Shown here: piece by piece, positions 14,758 to 22,116 of the stretch
Position numbering within the stretch: the stretch's first letter is position 1
Layout of the letters: every line of letters starts with the position of its first letter
Assembly: GCA_030537135.1 (NCBI GenBank)
Contig: JAUNOP010000029.1
Coordinates: forward strand, 1-36,964
Reading direction: 5' to 3'
DNA length: 36,964 bases
Origin: Eubacteriales bacterium
GTDB taxonomy: Bacteria > Bacillota > Clostridia > Lachnospirales > Lachnospiraceae
The notes under the pieces: generated by a model
Database searches by the model: none
Told to the model about the DNA's origin: nothing
The model's input: only the letters and a program-made list of their open reading frames with translations
Position numbers and translations under genes: made by a program

Positions 14758-16464
14758 ATGAAAAGGAGGAAATTAAAAGCCAGCCTGTTCGGACGATTTA
14801 TCGCGATCACACTTCTGGTACTGGCATTTCTCACAGGATGCTTCTGGGTGATAAATCAGTACGAAAAACAACTCTTAAAGGAAAATACGCTGCAGATGAA
14901 TGAGAAGCTTCTTCAGCAGATAAACAGCAAGGTAGAAGAGTTCTATAAGACCTTCCAGAACATTGCGTCCATGGTGATGTATTCTCCTACAGCTTACAAT
15001 TATGTAAAGGCAAACGTAAAGGAACGCATCCTTACCAGGGATGATTTGTTTTCTGTGTTTTTAAGCGCCATGGAATTGGAGGAAAATATTGACGGCATTT
15101 ATCTGTTTGATGAAAACCTGCGCCAGATTGTTGGTATGAAAAAAGAAACCGTACTGACTGCCCGACTCGAGGAGACCCTGGAGGAGATTCCAAATCAGAT
15201 GACCTTTGGTAATCTGATTCAGCCAGAAGGGGAGGAAGTCTATTATCTTATTCAGTTTCCAATTTATGATTTGGATAATCCACAATATGGGGTATTGCTT
15301 GGCATGGCAGTTTTTCAAATGAAAATAGACGGATATATGGAGCTTCTTGGGGATACCCAGGCAACCGAGTATTCACAGATGTATCTGATAGATGGAAATC
15401 AGAGGGTGATTGCCTCCGATAGTCTGGAAAAGCTGGAAGAGATTACAGAGGATATGCTCAATGACCCGGAGGAATTCCATGTACAGGTGCAAAAATGCGG
15501 CATAGGAGACTGGCAGATTGTAAGCCGTATTCCCGTATGGGATCTCTATCGGGAGTCCAGGGGAGTGAAATGGATGATGCAGTATATTTTCGTGATTGCT
15601 GCCGTTCTTATGGGCTGTCTGGTGCTGTTTTGCTATGTGTATCTCATACGTCCTATCCGGCAGCTTGAGCAGTTTATAAAAATGCTGACAGAGGATTCCT
15701 CCTGCCGCCTGGAAAGCAGACGGGAGGATGAGATAGGAACCGTTATCCGCAGCATGAACCACATGCTGGATAAAATCGACGAGGCCAATCGGGAACAGCA
15801 GATTTCCCAGAAAAAGGCCTTTGAGGCGGAAATTGCCAAGAAGCAGATGCAGGTTCTGGCCTACCGCAACCAGATTAATCCGCATTTCCTCTATAATACC
15901 TTTGAGTGTATCCGGGCCATGGCTCTGTATTATGACGCCGAGGATATCGCGGAAATTACAATGGCCCTTTCCAGGATATTCCGGTTTGCCACCAAAGGGG
16001 AAAATATTGTGTCCATTTCCCAGGAGGTGAACTATATCCGGGAATATGGAAAAATTATCGGTTATCGTTTTATGGATAAGATTGACATACAGATAGAAGT
16101 GGAGCCTGGATGCCAGGAAAAAAAGGTGATTAAGCTGCTGCTTCAGCCTTTGGTGGAAAATGCGGTATTTCACGGATTGGAACAAACCATGGAAGGCGGA
16201 GAGGTTTTGGTGAGCGTTCGTTCCTATAAGGAGAAGTATCTGGAAATACGCATAGAGGACGACGGCTGCGGAATCCCTCCGGAAAAGCTGGAGCATATCA
16301 TGCATACCTTAAGCAGCAGCAAAAAGGAGGAGGGAATAGGCATTGCCAATATTTACCAGAGGCTCCACCTGTTCTATGGAGATGATGTGATATTTGAGAT
16401 ACAAAGCCGGGAGGGGGAGGGAACCCAGATACGAATCGTGATTCCTGACCATATTTCGGAATAG
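14758..16464 (+). CDS. YesM-type sensor histidine kinase
   Basis: A 568-residue membrane kinase. A first membrane helix (about 12-32) and a second (275-296) enclose an extracellular region of some 240 residues, likely a Cache/PAS-like sensor. A HAMP linker follows (RPIRQLEQFIKMLTED). The His_kinase domain has QINPHFLYNT with phospho-acceptor His376. The ATPase part shows the N box LLLQPLVENAVFHG (Asn468), the G1 box EDDGCGI (about 501-506) and a second glycine box EEGIGIANI. This is the LytS/YesM group of kinases that usually sense sugars. ATG 14758 follows AGAGGTGG (14745-14752); GTG codons at 14749 and 14752 are alternatives. It sits between the binding protein and its response regulator and is surely co-transcribed. 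Confidence 0.9.
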   Translation: MKRRKLKASLFGRFIAITLLVLAFLTGCFWVINQYEKQLLKENTLQMNEKLLQQINSKVEEFYKTFQNIASMVMYSPTAYNYVKANVKERILTRDDLFSVFLSAMELEENIDGIYLFDENLRQIVGMKKETVLTARLEETLEEIPNQMTFGNLIQPEGEEVYYLIQFPIYDLDNPQYGVLLGMAVFQMKIDGYMELLGDTQATEYSQMYLIDGNQRVIASDSLEKLEEITEDMLNDPEEFHVQVQKCGIGDWQIVSRIPVWDLYRESRGVKWMMQYIFVIAAVLMGCLVLFCYVYLIRPIRQLEQFIKMLTEDSSCRLESRREDEIGTVIRSMNHMLDKIDEANREQQISQKKAFEAEIAKKQMQVLAYRNQINPHFLYNTFECIRAMALYYDAEDIAEITMALSRIFRFATKGENIVSISQEVNYIREYGKIIGYRFMDKIDIQIEVEPGCQEKKVIKLLLQPLVENAVFHGLEQTMEGGEVLVSVRSYKEKYLEIRIEDDGCGIPPEKLEHIMHTLSSSKKEEGIGIANIYQRLHLFYGDDVIFEIQSREGEGTQIRIVIPDHISE

Positions 16465-16502
16465 GTATATGGGAAGAAATTTTACAGGAAAGAGGGAAAA
16501 AG

Positions 16503-17252
16503 ATGTATCGGGTATTTTTGGCAGATGATGAAATGTGGGTATTATTTGGGCTGAAAAAGTTGATAGAGAAGTCAGGGCTTCCTTTTCAGATTGTCGGAGA
16601 GGCTACCAACGGTGTGACCACTCTGGAGGAACTGGAAAAGAAAAGACCAGATGTACTATTTTCGGATATTCGGATGCCCGGACTGGACGGACTAGAGCTT
16701 CTGGAAAGGATAAAGGAGAGAGGACTGCAGGTAGAGGTGATTTTTGTCAGCGGCTACGCAGAATTTGAATATGCAAGGCGGGCGCTTCAGATGGAGGCCT
16801 TTGATTATATTCTAAAGCCTGTGGAGCAGGAGATATTGAACAATATCCTCCTGCGCCTTATGAAAAAGCTAAGTAGGGGGGGCATCGAGGCAGATAAAAC
16901 GGATCAGAAGGAGCAAAAGGAACAGGAGATGATAAGCCCGACAGTGGTCAAGCAGATGGTCAACGAGATTAAAGAACATTATACAGAGAATATCACTCTG
17001 GTGGCTCTTGCGGAAAAATACGGGTTCAGCGTGGGCTATGTCAGCTCTCTTTTAAAGGATGAGCTGGGTCTATCCTTCTCAGAGTATATTACAGCCAAGC
17101 GGATACAAAAGGCAAAGGAGTTGCTGGCGGATTTTCGGCTTTCCATTGATATGGTGGCAGAGCAGTCCGGGTATAACGATTATTTTTATTTTACCAAAGT
17201 GTTCAAGAAGGTTGTAGGCATTTCGCCCAGTAAATACCGTAAAAATTTGTGA
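16503..17252 (+). CDS. YesN-type response regulator with AraC DNA-binding domain
   Basis: A 249-residue two-domain regulator. The receiver domain (1-120) has the acidic pair DDE (8-10), phospho-acceptor Asp55 in FSDIRMPG, Ser83 in VSGYAE and Lys105 in ILKPVE. A short charged linker (DKTDQKEQKEQE) follows. The AraC domain (about 150-249) shows two helix-turn-helix units (LVALAEKYGFSVGYVSSLL and IDMVAEQSGYNDYFYFTKVF) and ends GISPSKYR. It is the partner of the kinase just upstream. Such regulators activate adjacent sugar-transport operons by binding direct repeats beside the -35 region. The A-rich element at 12857, 17276 and 23670 is a candidate target. ATG 16503 follows GAGGG (about 16493-16497). 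Confidence 0.9.
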   Translation: MYRVFLADDEMWVLFGLKKLIEKSGLPFQIVGEATNGVTTLEELEKKRPDVLFSDIRMPGLDGLELLERIKERGLQVEVIFVSGYAEFEYARRALQMEAFDYILKPVEQEILNNILLRLMKKLSRGGIEADKTDQKEQKEQEMISPTVVKQMVNEIKEHYTENITLVALAEKYGFSVGYVSSLLKDELGLSFSEYITAKRIQKAKELLADFRLSIDMVAEQSGYNDYFYFTKVFKKVVGISPSKYRKNL

Positions 17253-17275
17253 AAATCATACAAAATGCAGAAAAA

Positions 17276-17305
17276 ATCAAAGATATTACCAAAACACAAA
17301 AATAA
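17276..17305 (+). promoter_or_regulatory. A-rich repeated element, copy 2 (candidate operator)
   Basis: A 30-nt stretch around ATATTACCAAAACACAAAAA that matches copy 3 (23670-23699) at 26 of 30 positions. It ends 28 bases before the -10 hexamer TATAAT of the ABC operon. Confidence 0.7.
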
Positions 17306-17310
17306 TTTCA

Positions 17311-17339
17311 TATGAGAATTGAGGAAACTCTTTTATAAT
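17311..17339 (+). promoter_or_regulatory. Activator-dependent-looking promoter of the ABC operon
   Basis: TATAAT (17334-17339) is perfect, but the hexamer 17 nt upstream is TATGAG, a poor -35. The A-rich element sits immediately upstream, as expected for an activated promoter. Confidence 0.6.
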
Positions 17340-17439
17340 GTGCTTGAAAAGAGAAAAGCGCATATAGAAGAGTTTCTTGTGTTTTAGAAACATTTTTATG
17401 CGGCTTTCAGGAAAGAGAAAAAGGAGGAGGAAATGTAAA

Positions 17440-18396
17440 GTGAAAAAAAGCAAATCAGGTGCTGCTGTAATGAAAGCACCGAAAAAACCCTTTCTGAGTA
17501 AGGTGAAGGACAGCAGGGTGCTGCTTCTGATGTGCCTGCCGGCAATTATTTTCTTTGTGGTATTTAACTACTGTCCGCTGCCTGGCGTGTATATGGCCTT
17601 TACGAACTATAACTTCCGGGATGGCATCTTTGGAAGTCCCTTTGTAGGAATGAAGAACTTTGAATTTCTGTTTCGTTCCGGAGAGCTGTGGAACTTGACC
17701 AGAAATACGGTTCTGTATAACCTGGCATTTATCTTGATCGGCAATATACTGCAGATTACCCTGGCAATCATGCTGAACGAAATTGGAAACAAGTGGTTCA
17801 AGAAGGTTTCCCAGACATTAATGTTTCTGCCGTATTTCATTTCCGTGGTTCTGATCGGCGCGATTGCCTTCAATATTCTGAACTATGATACCGGCGCCCT
17901 GAATACGCTGATTCGTTCCTGCGGAGGAAATCCCATTAAGATTTACAGTCAGGCAGGAATCTGGCCATTCATTATTATTTTGTGCAACCTCTGGCAGCAG
18001 ACAGGCTATGGCTCTGTGGTTTACTTTGCAGCAATCTGCGGAATCGACGCCGGCATGATTGAGGCAGCAGAGGTAGACGGAGCCACAAGCTGGCAGAGAA
18101 TCCGGTATATCATTCTCCCCAGTCTGAAACCGACCTTCATCATTTTGCTGCTGTTCGCTCTTGGCGGCATTATGAAGGGCAACTTTGGATTATTCTGGAA
18201 CCTGGTAGGAAATAACTCACAGTTATATTCCACTACAAACATTATTGAGACATTCGTATACCGCGCCATGATGTCACAGAACAACTTCGCCACATCTTCT
18301 GCAGTGGGTCTGTATCAGTCAGTCTTTGGCTTTGTACTGGTAATGTTCAGCAACTGGCTTGTAAAACGAATCGACCCGGATTACGCATTATTCTAG
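17440..18396 (+). CDS. CUT1 sugar ABC transporter permease (LplB-like)
   Basis: A 318-residue permease with six membrane segments, beginning with LLLMCLPAIIFFVVFNYCPLP after a basic N-terminus. The inner-membrane permease signature EAAEVDGATSWQRIRYIILP (the EAA loop that docks the ATPase) is present near residue 210. The sequence is typical of the first permease of LplB/YtcQ-linked oligosaccharide importers. The start is GTG at 17440, set by AGGAGG at 17425-17430; a longer frame from 17377 lacks a ribosome site. It precedes the second permease by ten bases. No ATPase gene lies in the operon; such systems commonly share an MsmX-like ATPase encoded elsewhere. Confidence 0.9.
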   Translation: MKKSKSGAAVMKAPKKPFLSKVKDSRVLLLMCLPAIIFFVVFNYCPLPGVYMAFTNYNFRDGIFGSPFVGMKNFEFLFRSGELWNLTRNTVLYNLAFILIGNILQITLAIMLNEIGNKWFKKVSQTLMFLPYFISVVLIGAIAFNILNYDTGALNTLIRSCGGNPIKIYSQAGIWPFIIILCNLWQQTGYGSVVYFAAICGIDAGMIEAAEVDGATSWQRIRYIILPSLKPTFIILLLFALGGIMKGNFGLFWNLVGNNSQLYSTTNIIETFVYRAMMSQNNFATSSAVGLYQSVFGFVLVMFSNWLVKRIDPDYALF

Positions 18397-18406
18397 GAGG
18401 TACGAG

Positions 18407-19312
18407 ATGGCAAATCAAAAAACAAAAATTAAGAAAACAGCCAGTACAAAAGCGGTAAAGGGTGTGTCTTATACAGTGATTACCCTGTTTTCCCTGGTGT
18501 GCCTGCTTCCGTTTATCCTGATTATTTCAGCATCCTTCAGTACAGAGGCAACCATTGTGCAGGAGGGCTTTGGACTCCTTCCAAAGGGCTTTACCTTATC
18601 TGCCTATGCATGGGTATTCCGTTATCCGAAGATGATTCTTGGTTCCTACGCAGTTACAGTGATTATGACCATATGCGGAACAGCGGTTGGGTTATTTATT
18701 ATTTCCATGACAGGCTATGCGCTTCAGAGAAAGGACTTCCCGTTCCGAAACGCTATTTCCTTTTTCATTTACTTTACAACCCTGTTTTCTGCTGGTATGG
18801 CGCCCACTTTTATCTGGATTTCCAGATATCTGAATCTGCGCGGCAGCTACCTGGCAGTGTTCCTTCAGCTTCTTATGAGTCCATGGCTGATTATTCTGAT
18901 GAAGAACTTTGCCAAGTCTGTACCCTATGAGATTACAGAATCCGGCAAGCTCGACGGTGCGGGAGACTTTAAGATTTTTACCTCTCTGATTCTCCCCATG
19001 TTAAAGCCGGCACTTGCCACTGTGGGACTGTTTCTGGCACTTGGCTACTGGAATGAATGGTATCAGTCGTCCCTGTACTTAGGCTCCAGAGTGGATTATA
19101 AACCGCTGCAGTATTATCTGTACGGAATCATCAATGAGGCCAACGCCCTGAAGGGCTCTCTGGCAGGAGCAAACGTTACCTATACGGATCTTCCATCCAA
19201 TACCTTAAAAATGGCTACGGCAGTTGTGGCTACCGGCCCCATCATTTTCCTGTATCCATTTGTGCAGAAGTACTTTATCAGCGGTATTACCGTCGGTGCG
19301 GTAAAGGGCTGA
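18407..19312 (+). CDS. CUT1 sugar ABC transporter permease (YtcP/AraQ-like)
   Basis: A 301-residue permease with six membrane helices. After a basic lead (NQKTKIKKT) comes the first helix with LFSLVCLLPFILIISASFS, then the family pattern FISMTGYALQRKDFPFRN. The EAA-like loop reads ESGKLDGAGDFKIFTSLILP near residue 180. It ends in PFVQKYFISGITVGAVKG, the usual AraQ/YtcP C-terminus. The ATG at 18407 follows AGGAGG at 18396-18401. It forms the channel together with the protein encoded just upstream; the binding protein follows after a stem-loop. Confidence 0.9.
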   Translation: MANQKTKIKKTASTKAVKGVSYTVITLFSLVCLLPFILIISASFSTEATIVQEGFGLLPKGFTLSAYAWVFRYPKMILGSYAVTVIMTICGTAVGLFIISMTGYALQRKDFPFRNAISFFIYFTTLFSAGMAPTFIWISRYLNLRGSYLAVFLQLLMSPWLIILMKNFAKSVPYEITESGKLDGAGDFKIFTSLILPMLKPALATVGLFLALGYWNEWYQSSLYLGSRVDYKPLQYYLYGIINEANALKGSLAGANVTYTDLPSNTLKMATAVVATGPIIFLYPFVQKYFISGITVGAVKG

Positions 19313-19327
19313 TACATAGGATATGTA

Positions 19328-19346
19328 AATACCATGAAATGGTATT
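19328..19346 (+). promoter_or_regulatory. Intercistronic stem-loop before the binding-protein gene
   Basis: AATACCAT (19328-19335) pairs perfectly with ATGGTATT (19339-19346) around GAA. It lies between the second permease and the binding protein. Such hairpins often protect or process mRNA so that the binding protein is made in excess; that role is inferred. Confidence 0.5.
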
Positions 19347-19379
19347 CATATATAAAAATTATATTTTAAGGAGGCTACA

Positions 19380-20960
19380 ATGAAAAGAAAGAATTTTACA
19401 AGACGCATGCTTACCATGACCTTGTGCGCAGCCATGAGCGTAGGTATGGTACTCCCTGCTATGGCAGAAGAAAATGCAGATGCATTTGAAGGAATCGACA
19501 CTTCAAAGCATGAGGTTATCAACATGCTGGTTCTCGGAAACAAGCCGACCAACGGCAGGCTGGAAGCCATGCTGGAGAAGCTGAACGAGGTTCTCACAGA
19601 AAAGGTAAACGCAGAGCTGGAGCTTACCTACATTGAGTGGACAGACTGGCAGACACAGTACAATGTACAGCTCCTTAGCGGCGACAGCAGCATGGATATT
19701 ATTACCACTGCAACGGACTGGCTGTTCGGCTGGGAAAATGCGCAGAAGGGCGCCTTCCTTCCTTTATCTGAGGATATGCTCCAGACCTATGCGCCAAAGA
19801 CCTGGGCACAGGTAGATGAAGCAGGAGACTGGGATATCTGCAAGCTGGATGATGAAATTTATTTTATTCCAGAGGATCATTATACACAGTATGTAAACCA
19901 TGGCCTTTTCTACCGCGGAGACTGGGCAGCAGAAGCAGGGCTGGAAAATGGTGATGTGAAATCCTTTGAGGATCTGGATACCTATTTCAGCTACATTCTG
20001 GACAACAAGGAAGGTGTGATTCCTTTTGACGCTACAAAGAACAGCGGCGCTCCATGCCATGGATATCTGGTATCCAACACAGATAACATTGAGTTTACCA
20101 ATGTTTATGTAGGTAACTATACCTTCTGGTTCGGCGAGTCTGTGGATGATCCGTACACCGTTACTTCTCCGTATATGGAAAGCGACGCACTCTATGATGC
20201 AGCAGATCTGATGAAGAAGTGGAACGATGAGGGCGTGTGGAGAGAGGACGTACTCAACTATGACGGAGACACACGTGAGGCATTTTATGCAGGAACCTCT
20301 GGTTCAGACCAGCATCATAGCCAGACCTACTACAGCCAGGTAAAACCGAACATGGATATTAAGCAGCCAGGTTCTGATGTAAAGATGTATTACTGGGGCG
20401 AGGACAACAACAATGTTTCCAAACCGCTCAAAACCCATGGTGCAGCAGCCATCAGCGCATGGTCCGAGCATCCGGAAAGAGCGCTCATGGTTTACGATCT
20501 GCTCCGCAATGATGAGGAATGCTATCGTCTGATCAACTATGGTATTGAAGGAACCGACTACATTGTTACAGAGGACGGCAAGCTGGATTATCCGGAAGGC
20601 TATGATTCCAGTACAGACGCACTTGGCGCAAACTTCTGGTGCGGACGTAACGATGACCTTGAGCTTGAAAACTCCTTCAACTGGGAAGGAACCGACGACA
20701 TGATCGCAAATTACGACAGCTTTGCATTTGAATATCCATATGAGGACCTGATCGTTGACAAGACCTCTATTGAGGCAGAGCAGGCAGCTATGGCAAACGT
20801 GCTTGCAGAGTACCTGCCGCAGCTTTACTGGGGTAAATTTGACGACCCGCACGCTGCTATCGACGAAATGAGAGAAAAACTCATTGCAGCAGGCTATGAG
20901 GACGTGAAGGCATCTATTCAGGCAGACATGGACGCATATGTAGCTTCCAAGGCAGAATAA
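19380..20960 (+). CDS. Sugar ABC transporter substrate-binding protein, no lipobox
   Basis: A 526-residue secreted binding protein of the large LplA/YtcQ oligosaccharide group. The N-terminus is basic, then hydrophobic, and ends at VLPAMAEE, a signal peptidase I site near residue 29. There is no lipoprotein Cys box (the early TLC has Leu at -1). The mature part contains NVQLLSGDSSMDIITTATDW, VNHGLFYRGDWAAEAGL and HGAAAISAWSEHPERALMVY, all typical of this class. ATG 19380 follows AAGGAGG (19368-19374). It is the third gene of the permease operon. Gram-positive importers normally tether this protein, so the lack of a lipobox is odd; wall retention or a permease-bound form are possible. Confidence 0.85.
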   Translation: MKRKNFTRRMLTMTLCAAMSVGMVLPAMAEENADAFEGIDTSKHEVINMLVLGNKPTNGRLEAMLEKLNEVLTEKVNAELELTYIEWTDWQTQYNVQLLSGDSSMDIITTATDWLFGWENAQKGAFLPLSEDMLQTYAPKTWAQVDEAGDWDICKLDDEIYFIPEDHYTQYVNHGLFYRGDWAAEAGLENGDVKSFEDLDTYFSYILDNKEGVIPFDATKNSGAPCHGYLVSNTDNIEFTNVYVGNYTFWFGESVDDPYTVTSPYMESDALYDAADLMKKWNDEGVWREDVLNYDGDTREAFYAGTSGSDQHHSQTYYSQVKPNMDIKQPGSDVKMYYWGEDNNNVSKPLKTHGAAAISAWSEHPERALMVYDLLRNDEECYRLINYGIEGTDYIVTEDGKLDYPEGYDSSTDALGANFWCGRNDDLELENSFNWEGTDDMIANYDSFAFEYPYEDLIVDKTSIEAEQAAMANVLAEYLPQLYWGKFDDPHAAIDEMREKLIAAGYEDVKASIQADMDAYVASKAE

Positions 20961-20978
20961 GAGATTGTGTTTTTCAGA

Positions 20979-21013
20979 CAGAGGCGTGGGCAAAACCATG
21001 CCTCTGTTTTTTA
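20979..21013 (+). terminator. Terminator of the ABC operon
   Basis: CAGAGGCGTGG (20979-20989) pairs with CCATGCCTCTG (20996-21006) along 11 pairs with one G-T, followed by TTTTTT. Confidence 0.85.
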
Positions 21014-21158
21014 CGCGATAAGCCCGTCAAACGGCCGCCGTGCGTACACGAGCGGACATTTGACGGGCAACGGACAGCGAGGAGCTTTGCTGTGAGCTGC
21101 CCGTGGGATCACGCCGGATAGGGGAACTGGCTTCCCCTATCCGATCGCGATAAGCCCG
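21014..21158 (+). repeat. Structured element flanked by 13-nt direct repeats
   Basis: CGCGATAAGCCCG occurs at 21014-21026 and again at 21146-21158. Between them are three hairpins. The first is GCCCGTCAAA/TTTGACGGGC (21022-21031, 21059-21068). The second is ACGGGCA/TGCCCGT (21063-21069, 21098-21104) with inner ACAGC/GCTGT. The third is a perfect 12-bp stem (21115-21126, 21132-21143). The first two share ACGGGC and cannot form together. It could be a switching leader of the AraC gene or a small repetitive element. Confidence 0.55.
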
Positions 21159-21174
21159 GAAAGGAGAGAGACGG

Positions 21175-22116
21175 ATGTATTTTGTGATGGACAGCCGTAT
21201 CCTGCCAAAGGTTCGGCTGGCGGATTATTTTATTTTGAAGCCTCCCTGCGCGCATAAGAAGCGGGTGCCTCATGAATATATTGCCTATCTGGTGGAAAAG
21301 GGAGAGCTGTATCTTATGGAGGAGGGAATCACCTACCATTTAAGACCAGGAGATTTTATTCTCCTGAATCCGGAGAGCTATCATGAGGGGAAGCTTATCA
21401 CCTACTGCGAATATTACTATATTCATTTCCACCACGAGGCTCTTCGTCTGGCAGAGGACGGGGAGAGCGCAATGCACGAACAGATGATGGAGATCCGCAG
21501 GGATGCTCTGAGAAGCGATTCCTGCGAGGAGCAGAGCAAAATCAGCCAGGGTCTCATCATCCCCAAGTATTGCCATATACAGGACGAGACTTTGCTGGCG
21601 TCCCTGACCAGGCAGCTTCTCTCTGTGGTGACGGCGAATTTTGATCATATGGAATACTATAAAGCCTTAAGCGGTATTCAGTTTTTGTCCTTTTTGATAG
21701 AGCTGTCACGAAGCTGCTTATCCTTACAGCTCCAGGAGAGCAAAATGACCACTGCCAGGGGGTATAAAAAGGTGCTGGAGGTACAGAGCTTTCTCCATGA
21801 GTGCTACCGGGAGCCGGTGAGCGGGGATTCTCTGGCGGAAAAATTCGATATGAATTTTGACTATCTAAACCGCCTGTTCCGCAAGAACATAGGAAAGCCT
21901 GTCTTTCAGTACCTCCGGGACATCCGCATTGCCAAGGCCAAGGAGCTTCTCACCACGACCTCCATGCGGATTGTGGAGGTAAGCGATTGTGTGGGTTTTA
22001 CGGATGAGAGCTATTTTAGCAAGGTTTTTAAAAAACAAACCGGCATCTCCCCGGCAGACTATGCCAGAACCGAGGCAAAGGCAGAAGGAAACCCTCATTC
22101 ACAGCTGCCTAGGTGA
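21175..22116 (+). CDS. AraC-family transcriptional regulator (cupin type)
   Basis: A 313-residue regulator. The N-terminal 150 residues form a sugar-binding cupin (KRVPHEYIAYLVEKGELYL, YHLRPGDFILLNPESYHEG, CEYYYIHFHH). The C-terminal 100 residues carry two helix-turn-helix motifs (SGDSLAEKFDMNFDYLNRLF and IVEVSDCVGFTDESYFSKVF) and end QTGISPADYAR. The ATG at 21175 follows AAGGAG (21161-21166). It lies downstream of the ABC operon behind a terminator and a structured leader, and its 3' end overlaps that of the convergent MATE gene by eight bases. It is a second candidate regulator of the local sugar genes, besides the YesN-type protein at 16503. Confidence 0.85.
   Translation: MYFVMDSRILPKVRLADYFILKPPCAHKKRVPHEYIAYLVEKGELYLMEEGITYHLRPGDFILLNPESYHEGKLITYCEYYYIHFHHEALRLAEDGESAMHEQMMEIRRDALRSDSCEEQSKISQGLIIPKYCHIQDETLLASLTRQLLSVVTANFDHMEYYKALSGIQFLSFLIELSRSCLSLQLQESKMTTARGYKKVLEVQSFLHECYREPVSGDSLAEKFDMNFDYLNRLFRKNIGKPVFQYLRDIRIAKAKELLTTTSMRIVEVSDCVGFTDESYFSKVFKKQTGISPADYARTEAKAEGNPHSQLPR

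Noticed and set aside
15373-16305. Long antisense open frame (310 codons) under the first kinase gene
   Set aside because: A shadow of the kinase coding frame; no ribosome site or family match.
17433-17438. ATG directly followed by TAA within the leader of the first permease gene
   Set aside because: Only two bases from the ribosome site AGGAGG, too close for a start; the GTG at 17440 has the correct spacing.
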